Assembly (NCBI GenBank): GCA_019136675.1
Contig: JAGVTV010000253.1
Coordinates: forward strand, 1 to 45,151
Reading direction: 5' to 3'
Source: Bacteroidota bacterium
GTDB taxonomy: Bacteria > Bacteroidota > Bacteroidia > Chitinophagales > Saprospiraceae
Length of the DNA stretch: 45,151 nucleotides
The notes under the pieces are model-generated. The model did not search any database. It was not told where the DNA came from and saw only the letters and a program-made list of their open reading frames with translations. Shown here in pieces: positions 1 to 9,160 of this stretch. A program made the position numbers and the translations under genes. Within the stretch, counting starts at the first letter, position 1, and the number at the start of each line of letters is the position of its first letter.

Positions 1-216
1 GACCAGGAAGCAAAGGCCGGTGTGGAAGAGGACCTGCGGCAGCTCGATATCATCTACCAGGAGCTTAGAGAGGAGATGGTTCGATCAGGGTATTCAAATT
101 CTGATGTCCTTATTAATGCCATGATAACCAATTACAAAACCAGGATAGACATCCTTGAAAATATTTTGAACAAGCAAAACAACATAAAAAATGAAAGCCA
201 ACCTCAAACACTATAG
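1..216 (+). CDS. C-terminal end of an unidentified protein (5' partial)
   Basis: The reading frame is open from the first base to the TAG at 214-216, so the gene begins outside the window. A GTG at 22 is in frame but need not be the start. The visible ~71 residues are hydrophilic, rich in Glu, Lys, Asn and Leu, and predicted to be mostly helical, with no membrane segment. The end overlaps the start of the next gene by 26 bases, which suggests translational coupling. In Bacteroidota, DUF4097-like genes often follow an ECF sigma factor and an anti-sigma-like gene. This fragment could be the cytoplasmic or periplasmic tail of such a protein, but that is context inference and no family can be recognised. 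Confidence 0.6.
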   Translation, partial: DQEAKAGVEEDLRQLDIIYQELREEMVRSGYSNSDVLINAMITNYKTRIDILENILNKQNNIKNESQPQTL

Positions 217-1315
217 GCCGGTCACGATACTTATTGTCTTGCTGCTTTTTGCAGCCGGAGCCGGAGCATCCCATGACCAGGAAGCCCGCAAAACTCTTAC
301 CAGGGAATTCGCCGCCGACAGGAACACACAGTTGGAGATGAGCAACCGCTATGGTAAAATCGAAATTAAAACCTGGGATAAGCCATTAGTTAAGATGACA
401 TCCACAGTGATCGTGAAAGCTTCCTCAAAAAGCAAGGCCGAGGACCGTCTTAACCAGATACAAACCGATATGGCCAAATCCGGCAATAACATCAGAGCCG
501 TAACAACCATAGCTGAAAACAACTCTTCGTGGTGGAGCGGATGGTGGGGAGGTGGCAGCGGTACCACAATGGAGATAAATTATGAAGTGTACATGCCCGC
601 GGATGTACCGTCAATTATTGAAAATAAATACGGCAATATCTATCTCCAGGACCTGTCCGGAAAAACAAGTTTAAACCTCAAATACGGCAATCTGTACGCA
701 GGCGATATAAAAAATGATCTTCTTTTGGAAATTGGCTACGGCAAGGCTACGGTGGGCGAAACAAAAAACCTGAGCGGCACTTTGTCATATTCTGACTATA
801 TAGGCAAAAAGGCGGGCATGGTGATCCTGACTACTAAATACTCCAAAGTGCAGCTTGATGAAATAGCCGGCATAACTGCCAACAGCAAATATGACACCTA
901 TAAGCTGGGTACAGCAGGCTCTGTGACAATGACGGGGTCCTATGATGATGTCAGTCTTACCTCTCTGCAAAAAGGAAAATTTACCGCAAAATATACAAAT
1001 CTCAGTCTTGGGTCTATCGGACAATCCCTTGAGGCCGACATCGATTACGGCAGTCTTCAGGTAGAAAATCTGAAGGCAGGTTTTACAAACATGACCGTCA
1101 ACACTGACTACGCTCCGGTGAAGATAAGAGGAGCGGTGCCCTGCAGGGTGGAGATCAGCGGCAAATATTTTGATGTCGATCTCGGCCAGGACTTTATTGT
1201 TAAAGACAAGGTTTCTGAAGGAAGCAGTAAGCGTATTTCGGGCTATAAGATGAGCCAAAGGGCCTCGGCAACCATCACCGTTGAGACCAGGTATGGTGAT
1301 GTGACCATTAAGTAA
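191..1315 (+). CDS. Exported DUF4097-like beta-strand repeat protein
   Basis: This 374-residue protein has a signal peptide (residues 1-~27, basic start, long Leu/Val/Ala core, AGA-SH cut region). The rest is a repetitive beta-rich body in which short units of the type 'x-Y-G-x-(I/V/L)-x-(L/V)' recur (NRYGKIEI, NKYGNIYL, LKYGNLYA, TRYGDVTI at the end). This is the pattern of the DUF4097/DUF4098 putative adhesin family, which folds as a parallel beta solenoid. A Trp/Gly-rich insert lies near residues 115-123. It should act in the periplasm or at the outer membrane. Its ATG lies inside the preceding gene (26-base overlap), so both are probably one transcript. Function within the family is not established. 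A strong hairpin follows the stop. Confidence 0.75.
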   Translation: MKANLKHYRPVTILIVLLLFAAGAGASHDQEARKTLTREFAADRNTQLEMSNRYGKIEIKTWDKPLVKMTSTVIVKASSKSKAEDRLNQIQTDMAKSGNNIRAVTTIAENNSSWWSGWWGGGSGTTMEINYEVYMPADVPSIIENKYGNIYLQDLSGKTSLNLKYGNLYAGDIKNDLLLEIGYGKATVGETKNLSGTLSYSDYIGKKAGMVILTTKYSKVQLDEIAGITANSKYDTYKLGTAGSVTMTGSYDDVSLTSLQKGKFTAKYTNLSLGSIGQSLEADIDYGSLQVENLKAGFTNMTVNTDYAPVKIRGAVPCRVEISGKYFDVDLGQDFIVKDKVSEGSSKRISGYKMSQRASATITVETRYGDVTIK

Positions 1316-1325
1316 CAAAAGGTAC

Positions 1326-1374
1326 AAAAAGCAAAAGCCCGGAATCCAATAAAGATTTCGGGCTTTTGCTTTTT
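1326..1374. terminator. Bidirectional intrinsic terminator
   Basis: An almost perfect inverted repeat has arms AAAAAGCAAAAGCCCG and CGGGCTTTTGCTTTTT around a short AT-rich loop. It sits between two convergent genes (stops at 1315 on + and 1398 on -). A-runs and T-runs flank both sides, so it can terminate transcripts from either direction. Confidence 0.85.
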
Positions 1375-1397
1375 ACTTAATACGATGGGAGGCCGTA

Positions 1398-1889
1398 TCA
1401 GCTTTTACCGCTGAGGATGTACCGGGCGGTAAGTGCTCCGTATCCTCCTCTGAACCTACTGAGGCCCCAATTTTCACCCCAGTTGTTTGCCACAACAATA
1501 GTTGGTGCCCAGTCAACACTCAGGTTTAAAGGGATATTGTCTAATGAATAGTCAAGACCCAATACACCGGATGCTCCGAGCTCCCAGTAACCTATATCCC
1601 CAACACCAAAACTCCAGGTGGTAAACGAGCCTCCAAGACCCCAATACCACTTCAGTCTGTCTACGCTTGAAATAGGCTTGTGCATCTCGTAATACGCACC
1701 GGCCGCAAGACCTCCCCATCTGAGACCTCCGAAAATATCGACTGCCGAAGATTCGTTAAAGAATGTCTTATATGAGGCGATTAAACCATAACCAAGTTTG
1801 GCTCCTATCGCCGATTTGTAATCCTGTGCCTGTCCATTAGAGGCAAAAACGAACAACACCACTAAAAGAGAAAAAATTTTTGTTTTCAT
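1398..1889 (-). CDS. Small outer-membrane beta-barrel-like protein
   Basis: This 163-residue protein has a clear signal peptide (MKTKIFSLLVVLFVFASNGQAQ, cut after AQA or AQ). The mature part consists of alternating hydrophobic and aromatic strands rich in Gly, Trp and Tyr (GAKLGYGL, DIFGGLRWGGLAAGAYYEM, WYWGLGGSF). It ends with a strand close to the C-terminus (LTARYILSGKS). The size and pattern suit a six- to eight-stranded barrel of the outer-membrane beta-barrel superfamily common in Bacteroidota. It lies 35 bases downstream of another small barrel gene in the same direction, so the two may be co-transcribed. Substrate and role cannot be inferred. Confidence 0.75.
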   Translation of the reverse strand: MKTKIFSLLVVLFVFASNGQAQDYKSAIGAKLGYGLIASYKTFFNESSAVDIFGGLRWGGLAAGAYYEMHKPISSVDRLKWYWGLGGSFTTWSFGVGDIGYWELGASGVLGLDYSLDNIPLNLSVDWAPTIVVANNWGENWGLSRFRGGYGALTARYILSGKS

Positions 1890-1924
1890 TACAATCTATG
1901 TTTTTTGGTTAAAAAATATTGTTA

Positions 1925-2443
1925 TTACCAGCAGTATCCAATTCCAACTCCTCCCCAATAAGGAATAAATACTCCCTCAGCGATAAACGGAGTCAAACCG
2001 ATCTTCCACATGAATCCACCGTCTTCGGGCTGTCGTCTGTACATAAAACTCATAGTACCTAGTATTGAAGATTCATTATCAAAAAATTCTCCTGTACCTG
2101 AGATGTAGGATATACCTGCCCCAACTTCAAAATATCTTCCGTTTTTACCCAAAAGAAAATTGCCCATTACCGGAACAGTTAATATACCTCCGTCTCCTTC
2201 TGTTGAGCCCACGTAGCCAACTCCTATCCTTGCTCCAAAGGAGTTTACAAGTCTTAGGTCATAATTTACCGAAAATAACAAGCCATTGCCCAATACCTCG
2301 GCAAAGAAGGCATTTTTGGTTCCTGTAAATGTAGAAGTGGACGAAGATCGACTCCGACTTTGTGCGGAAATTTCAAAACTCAAACTAAAGACCATCACAA
2401 AGGTCAGAACCGTCGAAATAAACGAAAATTTCACTTTTTGCAT
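1925..2443 (-). CDS. Small outer-membrane beta-barrel-like protein
   Basis: This 172-residue protein has an N-terminal signal peptide ending near FEISAQ, then a low-complexity Ser/Arg/Thr stretch (about residues 29-40). A Gly- and aromatic-rich beta-strand body follows (FFAEVLGNGLLFSVNYDLR, ARIGVGYVG, FEVGAGISYISG), ending in a short hydrophobic strand with a terminal Trp (VGIGYCW). A C-terminal aromatic residue is typical of proteins assembled into the outer membrane by BamA. It heads a probable two-gene unit with the barrel gene downstream. A -7 element lies 44 bases upstream of the ATG. The specific function is unknown. Confidence 0.75.
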   Translation of the reverse strand: MQKVKFSFISTVLTFVMVFSLSFEISAQSRSRSSSTSTFTGTKNAFFAEVLGNGLLFSVNYDLRLVNSFGARIGVGYVGSTEGDGGILTVPVMGNFLLGKNGRYFEVGAGISYISGTGEFFDNESSILGTMSFMYRRQPEDGGFMWKIGLTPFIAEGVFIPYWGGVGIGYCW

Positions 2444-2486
2444 AAGATCACATTGTTTTGGTTATTTAATAATATTAATGCCAATT

Positions 2487-2494
2487 CAAATGTA
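2487..2494 (-). promoter_or_regulatory. Putative -7 element for the small barrel genes
   Basis: On the minus strand this reads TACATTTG, a full match to the Bacteroidota -7 consensus TAnnTTTG. It would place the start of transcription near 2482, about 39 bases before the ATG at 2443. No good TTTG -33 element is seen 19-21 bases upstream, so confidence is moderate. Confidence 0.45.
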
Positions 2495-2580
2495 ATCATT
2501 TTTCTTTGATGTAATAACATTGGACCAAATTTTTTTAGGAATATTACCGGAAGGTAAAAAATACACAGCAATAGAAATGA

Positions 2581-2613
2581 AAAAAGCCGGTTTCTGAAAG
2601 GAGACCGGCTTTT
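2581..2613 (-). terminator. Intrinsic terminator of atpD-atpC
   Basis: A GC-rich hairpin (arms AAAAGCCGGTCTC and its near-perfect complement, 12 of 13 paired) is followed on the minus strand by a run of six T. It lies 30 bases after the atpC stop, as expected for the end of this operon. Confidence 0.85.
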
Positions 2614-2642
2614 ACATATTATATCTAAAGGTCAGGTATAAC

Positions 2643-2891
2643 TTATTCTGTCACTCCCTGAACGAGCAGAGAAACTTCGTTTTTCAGGACCTCAAGGAAA
2701 CCCTTGTTGATACTAAAGGTCTTTTTATCCCCTTTTATATCTATAATCCTGACCTCACCCTTGCCCAGGGCAGCCACGATGGGTGCGTGATTGTTGAGGA
2801 CCTCAAACTGGCCCTTGAGACCCGGGACTTTTACGGAATTCACATCCCCCTGGAAAATCTCCCTTTCGGGTGTAAGTACTATAAGTTTCAT
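2643..2891 (-). CDS. atpC: F1Fo ATP synthase epsilon subunit
   Basis: The 82-residue product matches the N-terminal beta-sandwich domain of the epsilon subunit (MKLIVLTPEREIF, then VPGLKGQFEVLNNHAPIVAAL, the family signature). It stops after about 82 residues, so the C-terminal helical hairpin that inhibits the enzyme in Escherichia coli (about 138 residues) is absent. Short epsilon subunits are usual in Bacteroidota. The protein belongs to the cytoplasmic central stalk and links the beta hexamer to the c-ring. It follows atpD by 30 bases on the same strand. The other subunit genes are not in the window, which fits the split ATP synthase loci of this phylum. Confidence 0.95.
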   Translation of the reverse strand: MKLIVLTPEREIFQGDVNSVKVPGLKGQFEVLNNHAPIVAALGKGEVRIIDIKGDKKTFSINKGFLEVLKNEVSLLVQGVTE

Positions 2892-2921
2892 ATTCAGGAT
2901 ATTAACACTTTTTCAATCTGA

Positions 2922-4538
<1,617 letters not shown>

Positions 4539-4705
4539 TTAATGTCTGGTGTAAATATTTTTGTAAAATTCCAACAATAATTTTGAATCTCATAAACCTA
4601 AGCTCCGAAGGGATTTTAAAATTTTGATGTTCAGCTTCTCTGAAGTGCTTTTTAACCTGTCAAAAATCCGAAGCAGATGTGTCAACATGCCCCTATACCG
4701 GTTGA

Positions 4706-4737
4706 TTTGCAAGTAAGACTGTAAGGGCTTATCTTTG
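4706..4737 (+). promoter_or_regulatory. Promoter of the FkbM methyltransferase gene
   Basis: TTTG at 4706-4709 and TATCTTTG at 4730-4737 are separated by 20 bases. Both elements match the Bacteroidota consensus (TTTG, N19-21, TAnnTTTG). Transcription should start near 4742, leaving a leader of about 78 bases. Confidence 0.7.
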
Positions 4738-4819
4738 TCCCCGTCAATCCGGACTACAAAGGCTTAAAGCCTGTCGGGATTGCTCAACCTATTGATTGAT
4801 AATAATAAAATAAGGGGCC

Positions 4820-5656
4820 ATGATTGACAGGCTGATCCAATATCTCAAAAGTTCATTCCGCCGGAAAATGGCCAGAAGGGTCACCCGTGAGTACAAGACC
4901 AGAACCGACCGTTTTGAGCTTCCGGGTATCGGCAACGTCAGTTTTGCCAACTGGGAAAACCCGCTCGTGAAGCCAAGGAGCATCAGCAAGGGCAATGTAG
5001 ATTTTTTCAGAAGGTTTCTCAACGAGGGCGACATGGCTGTGGACATAGGGGCAAATACAGGCATCATCACCACCTATATGGCCCTGGCATGCGGAAAACA
5101 AGGTAAGGTGCTGGCATTCGACCCAAACCCGTATGTGTTCAGGGTTCTCAGCGAAAATGCGACTCTTAATACGGCACTTGCCACAATTGATGCATATAAC
5201 GTGGCCATAACAGACCAGGAAGGTGAATATTACTACAATTCGTCCGAGGCTTCCTTTAATAATGGCGGCATTTCTTCCCAACCTGAAAACAGGCACGGAA
5301 AATATTCACTGAGCCAAAAAATAAAAGGCGTCAGGCTGGAAGATTTCCTGGAGGAAAAATATGCCGGTCAGTTGACCAGGATAAAACTCCTCAAGACTGA
5401 TGCAGAGGGTTACGACAAGGAGATTCTGAGGTCGGTCTCAGCTTTGCTGCATAGGATAAAGCCGGTAGTGATTGCCGAGTGCTTTGGCAAGCTGACGCAG
5501 GCCGAGAGATTTGAACTGTATGATATCCTTGCTTCTCTTGGATACACATTGTATTACTTCAGTGATTTTGATGCGGCAGCTGAGGTGGTCAGGCTTCAAT
5601 CCAGGGAAGACATGCTCCGATGGCATCATTTTGACTTTTATGCTACAATGGGGTAA
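4820..5656 (+). CDS. FkbM-family methyltransferase
   Basis: This 278-residue protein has the SAM-binding motif I VDIGANTG at about residues 74-81. The acidic residue that holds the ribose appears in VLAFDPNPYVFRVL, and the FkbM-domain signature follows later (RLEDFLEE, then IKLLKTDAEGYDKEILRS). The N-terminal ~60 residues are basic and resemble the cap seen in sugar O-methyltransferases. There is no signal peptide, so it should be cytoplasmic. The family methylates hydroxyls of sugars or polyketides, and the acceptor here cannot be predicted. It is monocistronic: the downstream gene runs the other way after only 11 bases, with no hairpin between them. Confidence 0.85.
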   Translation: MIDRLIQYLKSSFRRKMARRVTREYKTRTDRFELPGIGNVSFANWENPLVKPRSISKGNVDFFRRFLNEGDMAVDIGANTGIITTYMALACGKQGKVLAFDPNPYVFRVLSENATLNTALATIDAYNVAITDQEGEYYYNSSEASFNNGGISSQPENRHGKYSLSQKIKGVRLEDFLEEKYAGQLTRIKLLKTDAEGYDKEILRSVSALLHRIKPVVIAECFGKLTQAERFELYDILASLGYTLYYFSDFDAAAEVVRLQSREDMLRWHHFDFYATMG

Positions 5657-5667
5657 CCGAAAAAGGC

Positions 5668-6312
5668 CTAAAGGATTTTATATACGGTAAGGTGTATTAT
5701 CAAAAACGGATATAAATAGCTGCCTTCTGCAAAACCGTTAAAAAACGGAAAAAATTGCTCAATACCTGAATTTGCTACGACATCACGGGGCAAACCTTCA
5801 TGCTTAACAAGGAGCCTTCCTAATCCAAAACCTGAGGAATAATCCAGCCTCAAATTATTGCCAAGGTGCCAGGATTTTCCACCATGGATGGCAAAACCTG
5901 ACATAGTCTGCATACCCCGATACTTTAGCCTGCCACTCCATTGGCCGTCGGTAGTGCTAAAATTGTCCTCTTTGTCATACCTTACACGCCAAAAGTTAAA
6001 AGCCGGTTCGACATAATATCCGGAAGTGCCAAACAACTTATATTTGAACCTTGGACCCACACGAATGCGGTACCCAATGGTGTTGTCCTTATTAAAAGAG
6101 TAAAATATCCACGCTGTTTCTTCATGCAGGGCTATTATATCAGAAAAATCTATGCCTGCTGATGCCTGAAGACCTGTGTTGATATTAAGCAGTGATGAAG
6201 GTGTAATACCGGCAAGGAAAACAGACTGTCTTATCACTGTATCTTGATTTGCTGTCTGAGCTTTAAGATGGCATACAAGACTACTTAATAGAAGTAACAG
6301 AAGTAATCTCAC
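5668..6312 (-). CDS. Hypothetical outer-membrane beta-barrel protein
   Basis: This 214-residue protein starts with GTG at 6312 and has a signal peptide (MRLLLLLLLSSLVCHLKAQ). The mature chain shows alternating amphipathic strands (GIDFSDIIALHEETAWIFYSF, IGYRIRVGPRFKYKLFG, YYVEPAFNFWRVRYD), ending in a terminal strand (YPFLIIHLTVYKIL). This is consistent with an eight- to ten-stranded barrel in the outer membrane. No homologous family is recognised. A partial -7 element (TATATTTC, 7 of 8) lies at 6326-6333 on the minus strand, giving a leader of under 20 bases. It converges with the FkbM gene. Confidence 0.65.
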   Translation of the reverse strand: MRLLLLLLLSSLVCHLKAQTANQDTVIRQSVFLAGITPSSLLNINTGLQASAGIDFSDIIALHEETAWIFYSFNKDNTIGYRIRVGPRFKYKLFGTSGYYVEPAFNFWRVRYDKEDNFSTTDGQWSGRLKYRGMQTMSGFAIHGGKSWHLGNNLRLDYSSGFGLGRLLVKHEGLPRDVVANSGIEQFFPFFNGFAEGSYLYPFLIIHLTVYKIL

Positions 6313-6380
6313 TGAATTAAAGTTTGAAATATAAATTTTATATTTTTAGAAGATAATATGTATTCAAAAATAACAGCCCA

Positions 6381-7148
6381 TCACTGGTGCTGACGGCATG
6401 GCCACACCCATCCGTCAAGCGGGTACGATTTCTGGCCATAGCTATAATGCCACCACTCGGTGCGAATGGAATTAAAACCGTGCCTTTCCATGGTTGATTT
6501 CAGCAGCTGCCTGTTTTTGGCTACTTCGGGTTTCAGGTTTTTATAGTCCTGGTGGGCCTCTTCGCCAAAAAAATCATATTCCGTGCCCATATCCAGTTCC
6601 TTGCCGTTTTTGTCCACGATGGTGAGGTCGACAGCCAGACCGCGGGAGTGCATGGAGCCTTTGGCCGGCGGGGTGACATAATCCGGATCAGGTACAGCGT
6701 CCCACAGCCTCTGCTGGTAGGGTCGGGGCCTGAAGCAGTCAAAGACCTTTATACTATACCCATATTTTTGCTTGAGTTCGTTTTGGATAATCGTCAAAGC
6801 TTCGGCAGCTTCCGGCCGGAGGTAACACCTTCCGCAATCATAAATTTTCTTTTTGGTAAAATTATTGGGTGTGGCATAACGTATGTCTACCGTAAAGCCT
6901 TCTTCAGAGGATAATTCGATCCATGAATCCGGGATTTCGGATTTTACATCGGCTATGGTTTTTACCTCCCCGGTGGTTTCTTTAGTAGGTTGTGCAGTCT
7001 GCGGCTGGTTGTCTTCAGCCTGTGGTCGGTTAGCTGGTTCTGACGTTTGGTCTTCCTGTTTGATTGCAGTCTGAGGGGGATTTTTCTTTTCTCCCCGGCA
7101 GCTGATGAGGATCAAAACGATAAGACTTAATGTAAATATTCGAAGCAT
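6381..7148 (-). CDS. D-alanyl-D-alanine dipeptidase lipoprotein (VanX/DdpX type, M15D)
   Basis: This 255-residue protein has a lipoprotein signal (lipobox LISC, Cys17) and a disordered Gln/Thr/Glu/Pro-rich linker (about 20-62). An M15D peptidase domain follows. The zinc motif SxHxxGxAVD is at about 165-174 (His167, Asp174) and the EWWH motif at 231-234 (catalytic Glu231, third ligand His234), with the substrate-binding Arg in FDCFRPRPYQ near 140. The family hydrolyses D-Ala-D-Ala. In organisms without vancomycin resistance it is used for peptidoglycan dipeptide recycling. The lipoprotein signal puts it on the periplasmic side. It follows an unrelated lipoprotein gene by 22 bases, probably on one transcript. 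No vanH, vanA or ddp transporter genes are adjacent. Confidence 0.88.
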   Translation of the reverse strand: MLRIFTLSLIVLILISCRGEKKNPPQTAIKQEDQTSEPANRPQAEDNQPQTAQPTKETTGEVKTIADVKSEIPDSWIELSSEEGFTVDIRYATPNNFTKKKIYDCGRCYLRPEAAEALTIIQNELKQKYGYSIKVFDCFRPRPYQQRLWDAVPDPDYVTPPAKGSMHSRGLAVDLTIVDKNGKELDMGTEYDFFGEEAHQDYKNLKPEVAKNRQLLKSTMERHGFNSIRTEWWHYSYGQKSYPLDGWVWPCRQHQ

Positions 7149-7170
7149 GGTGGTTGTTTCCTTTTATTGG

Positions 7171-7761
7171 TCAAAGTTTTGCTATGGACATCTTGTGGTT
7201 GAAGTATGAAACCTGACTCGCCATATATTTTCTTTTGTTTGCCAGCCTCCTGAATGAAGGAAAAAAGACATTCTTTCGGTGTGGAAGCGGGGGTGGCAGG
7301 ATTTGGTCGTCCTTGTCAGTCATGACGAGTTTTTCACGGGGGCCCATGGCTGATATGAGCAGGTAATCTGCCGGTGCGGTTATCCCGGGGTCCGTCTTGC
7401 CTTCCCTGTCCAGGCATACATTTTGAGCTCCTTTTTTAAAGTCTGTCCAGAGGCTGTCAGGGATAAAATAAACAGGGCAACAGGTAAAATCCTCCCTGAA
7501 CGCTGTCAGGATGAGCTCAGTGTAAGCTTTGTCTTCCTTAATCGTCCGGTCCAACAGCTTGACGTATTTTTGAGTCTGCCCGGAATTGTTTTCCAGGGTG
7601 CGGATCTTTTCTTTCAGAAATCTGATCTTTTTTCCGCTGGTGGCGAGTCTCACCACTACAGGCTTGGAGGCCAGCTCTGTGTTTTCAGACCGAAGCACGA
7701 TCCTGGTGCAGGATTGTGCTAACAGCAAAAGAACCAGGAAAACTAAATATCTGTGTGTCAT
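7171..7761 (-). CDS. Hypothetical lipoprotein
   Basis: This 196-residue protein has a classical lipoprotein signal (MTHRYLVFLVLLLLAQSC, Cys18). The mature part begins with a Lys/Glu-rich, probably coiled-coil stretch (about 42-78) and has a Cys-Cys pair in DFTCCPVYFIPDSLWTDF. A short domain follows in which 'ADYLLISAMGPREKLVMTD' looks like a beta strand and turn. No known family is recognised. It precedes the D-Ala-D-Ala dipeptidase gene by 22 bases. A -7 element (TAACTTTG on the minus strand, 7769-7776) places transcription start only a few bases before the ATG. Confidence 0.7.
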   Translation of the reverse strand: MTHRYLVFLVLLLLAQSCTRIVLRSENTELASKPVVVRLATSGKKIRFLKEKIRTLENNSGQTQKYVKLLDRTIKEDKAYTELILTAFREDFTCCPVYFIPDSLWTDFKKGAQNVCLDREGKTDPGITAPADYLLISAMGPREKLVMTDKDDQILPPPLPHRKNVFFPSFRRLANKRKYMASQVSYFNHKMSIAKL

Positions 7762-7768
7762 ATAACGG

Positions 7769-7776
7769 CAAAGTTA
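7769..7776 (-). promoter_or_regulatory. Putative -7 element of the lipoprotein-dipeptidase unit
   Basis: The minus strand reads TAACTTTG (TAnnTTTG). A TTTT lies 20 bases upstream in place of TTTG. Transcription is expected near 7764, about three bases before the ATG at 7761, so the message may be almost leaderless. Confidence 0.45.
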
Positions 7777-7841
7777 ATAAACTTCAGAGGCTCAGTAAAA
7801 AGTTATTTTTAAAAGACCTGACTATAATAATATATTTTTTA

Positions 7842-7849
7842 TACATTTG
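7842..7849 (+). promoter_or_regulatory. Putative -7 element of the DUF2085 gene
   Basis: TACATTTG matches TAnnTTTG. Transcription would start near 7854, just upstream of the ATG at 7866 and downstream of an in-frame TTG at 7851. This is the reason for choosing the ATG. The -33 region is weak. Confidence 0.45.
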
Positions 7850-7865
7850 ATTGACTGATCTTATT

Positions 7866-8216
7866 ATGAACCGCAGGAAACTAGAATTCACAGTTTGTCA
7901 CAGGATGCCGGAAAGATCTTTTTTCTGGAAAGGTAAACAATTTCCTGTTTGTGCCAGATGCACAGGGATTTACATCGGATACCTGTCCGTGTTCGTATTT
8001 GCATTTTTTCTTGTATATATCAATATCTGGGTATCTGTTTTACTGATTATCCCTACAATAACTGATGGAATGACTCAGGCTTTTTGTAACCGTGAAAGCA
8101 ATAATTTACTTCGAGCGGTGACAGGATTTTTTGCGGGTATCGGTATCATGTCCGTGGTAGCCATGATCGGCCAATACATGGGAAAACAATTGGTATTATT
8201 TTTCTATAACCTTTAA
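7866..8216 (+). CDS. DUF2085 membrane protein
   Basis: This 116-residue protein carries the DUF2085 signature: [29 protein letters not shown]. The conserved Cys11-His12 and Cys29-x2-Cys32 may bind a metal. Three hydrophobic membrane segments follow. Members occur widely in bacteria and archaea and their role is unknown. The ATG at 7866 is preferred over an in-frame TTG at 7851, because a -7 element at 7842-7849 would put the transcript start between the two. The next small membrane-protein gene follows after 11 bases. Confidence 0.8.
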   Translation: MNRRKLEFTVCHRMPERSFFWKGKQFPVCARCTGIYIGYLSVFVFAFFLVYINIWVSVLLIIPTITDGMTQAFCNRESNNLLRAVTGFFAGIGIMSVVAMIGQYMGKQLVLFFYNL

Positions 8217-8227
8217 ATCAACTATTT

Positions 8228-8446
8228 ATGTCAAACGAAAATCAATTTGGGCAACCGGAGGACAAACTAAATCCTGGTCTTGCTATCTTATCTTTTTGTA
8301 TCCCTATCGCAGGAGCAGTCATTTTTTTTATGAACAAGGACACTATGCCCAATAAGGCAAAGACAGCCTGCTATCTGGCCCTTGCCGGAATGGGTGTGGG
8401 ACTTGTCCTAAATATTATAACGGGGGGGCTGGCAAGCATGAGGTAA
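8228..8446 (+). CDS. Small two-helix membrane protein
   Basis: This 72-residue protein has a hydrophilic N-terminus (MSNENQFGQPEDKLN) and two hydrophobic segments (about 17-34 and 46-66) joined by a short basic loop. The layout recalls small DUF4190-like or TM2-like proteins, but there is no firm family match. It lies 11 bases after the DUF2085 gene on the same strand and is probably co-transcribed. Function unknown. Confidence 0.65.
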   Translation: MSNENQFGQPEDKLNPGLAILSFCIPIAGAVIFFMNKDTMPNKAKTACYLALAGMGVGLVLNIITGGLASMR

Positions 8447-8491
8447 AAAATAAGTCAGGCAGGTTAATCTTAATCTCCGGTCTGATTTTAT

Positions 8492-9028
8492 CTAAAACCT
8501 GTTTTTCCACATCATGCTTTCCACAGGTTTGTCAGTGCGTTGGTTGTATTTGGCTCCTGATTTTCTGTGGTAGTAATTTTCTATCTGTCCTTCTACCTTA
8601 AAATAAATCAGCTGTCCTACCGGCATGCCGGCATAGATACGTACAGGCTGAACACAGGAGATCTCGAGTGTCCAGGTATTGCAAAAGCCGACATCGCCTT
8701 TTCCGGCAGTAGCGTGTATGTCAATGCCCAGCCTGCCTACACTGGATTTACCCTCCAGGAAAGGTACCGTATGGTGCGTCTCTGTGTATTCCAGCGTCAC
8801 ACCCAGGTAGAGAGTGCCCGGTTGCAGCACAAATCCCTCTTCAGGAATTTCAATGTAACGGATGCGGTTGTGCTTTTTGGCATCAAGCTCGAGGTCTTCA
8901 TACACGGCCAGCCATTTTCCGAGATGCACGTCATAGGAGTTGGTTCCCAGGCATTCGGGTCTGAATGGCTCGATGACAATATTGCCGTCTCCTATGCTTT
9001 TAAGGATCTCACTGTCAGTAAGTATCAT
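8492..9028 (-). CDS. dcd: dCTP deaminase
   Basis: This 178-residue enzyme converts dCTP to dUTP in the cytoplasm, feeding dTMP synthesis. Family features are the start MILTDSEILKSI, the phosphate-binding and catalytic segment EGKSSVGRLGIDIHATAG (about 92-109), the catalytic Glu in TWTLEISCV (Glu122) and the trimer motif GMPVGQLIYFK. A longer reading from a TTG at 9049 exists, but the TTG sits inside the promoter -7 element (minus-strand TACCTTTG, 9047-9054). The ATG at 9028 also gives the normal family N-terminus, so it is chosen. It is divergent from the thioredoxin gene. Confidence 0.95.
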   Translation of the reverse strand: MILTDSEILKSIGDGNIVIEPFRPECLGTNSYDVHLGKWLAVYEDLELDAKKHNRIRYIEIPEEGFVLQPGTLYLGVTLEYTETHHTVPFLEGKSSVGRLGIDIHATAGKGDVGFCNTWTLEISCVQPVRIYAGMPVGQLIYFKVEGQIENYYHRKSGAKYNQRTDKPVESMMWKNRF

Positions 9029-9046
9029 CGGTGCTTGATTTGGGTG

Positions 9047-9054
9047 CAAAGGTA
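9047..9054 (-). promoter_or_regulatory. Putative -7 element of the dcd promoter
   Basis: The minus strand reads TACCTTTG, which fits TAnnTTTG. Transcription is expected near 9042, 14 bases upstream of the dcd ATG. No clear -33 TTTG is seen. Confidence 0.5.
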
Positions 9055-9116
9055 CTAATTTTCAGCGGATGGGCATATGTGTAACATGGATTACATATCA
9101 CGTTCCGGTATATCCT

Positions 9117-9124
9117 TACCTTTG
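9117..9124 (+). promoter_or_regulatory. Putative -7 element of the thioredoxin promoter
   Basis: TACCTTTG matches TAnnTTTG. Transcription should begin near 9129, leaving a leader of about 32 bases rich in CAACA before the ATG at 9161. The -33 region is TTAC rather than TTTG. Confidence 0.5.
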
Positions 9125-9160
9125 CATTTCTTTTTTGAATTTCAACAACATCAACAAGAC

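Noticed and set aside
785-1327. 180-codon frame opposite the DUF4097-like gene
   Set aside because: It is antisense to a gene with a clear signal peptide and repeats, and its translation has no recognisable domain.
4590-4763. Open minus-strand frame of about 57 codons between atpD and the FkbM gene
   Set aside because: No good start, no family features, and it runs across the strong plus-strand promoter at 4706-4737. A frame of this length is expected by chance.
6381-7148. Vancomycin-resistance cluster
   Set aside because: Only a VanX-like dipeptidase is present, exported as a lipoprotein. There is no vanH, vanA or two-component system nearby.
8567-9058. 163-codon plus-strand frame opposite dcd
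   Set aside because: It is a shadow of the well-conserved dCTP deaminase gene on the other strand.
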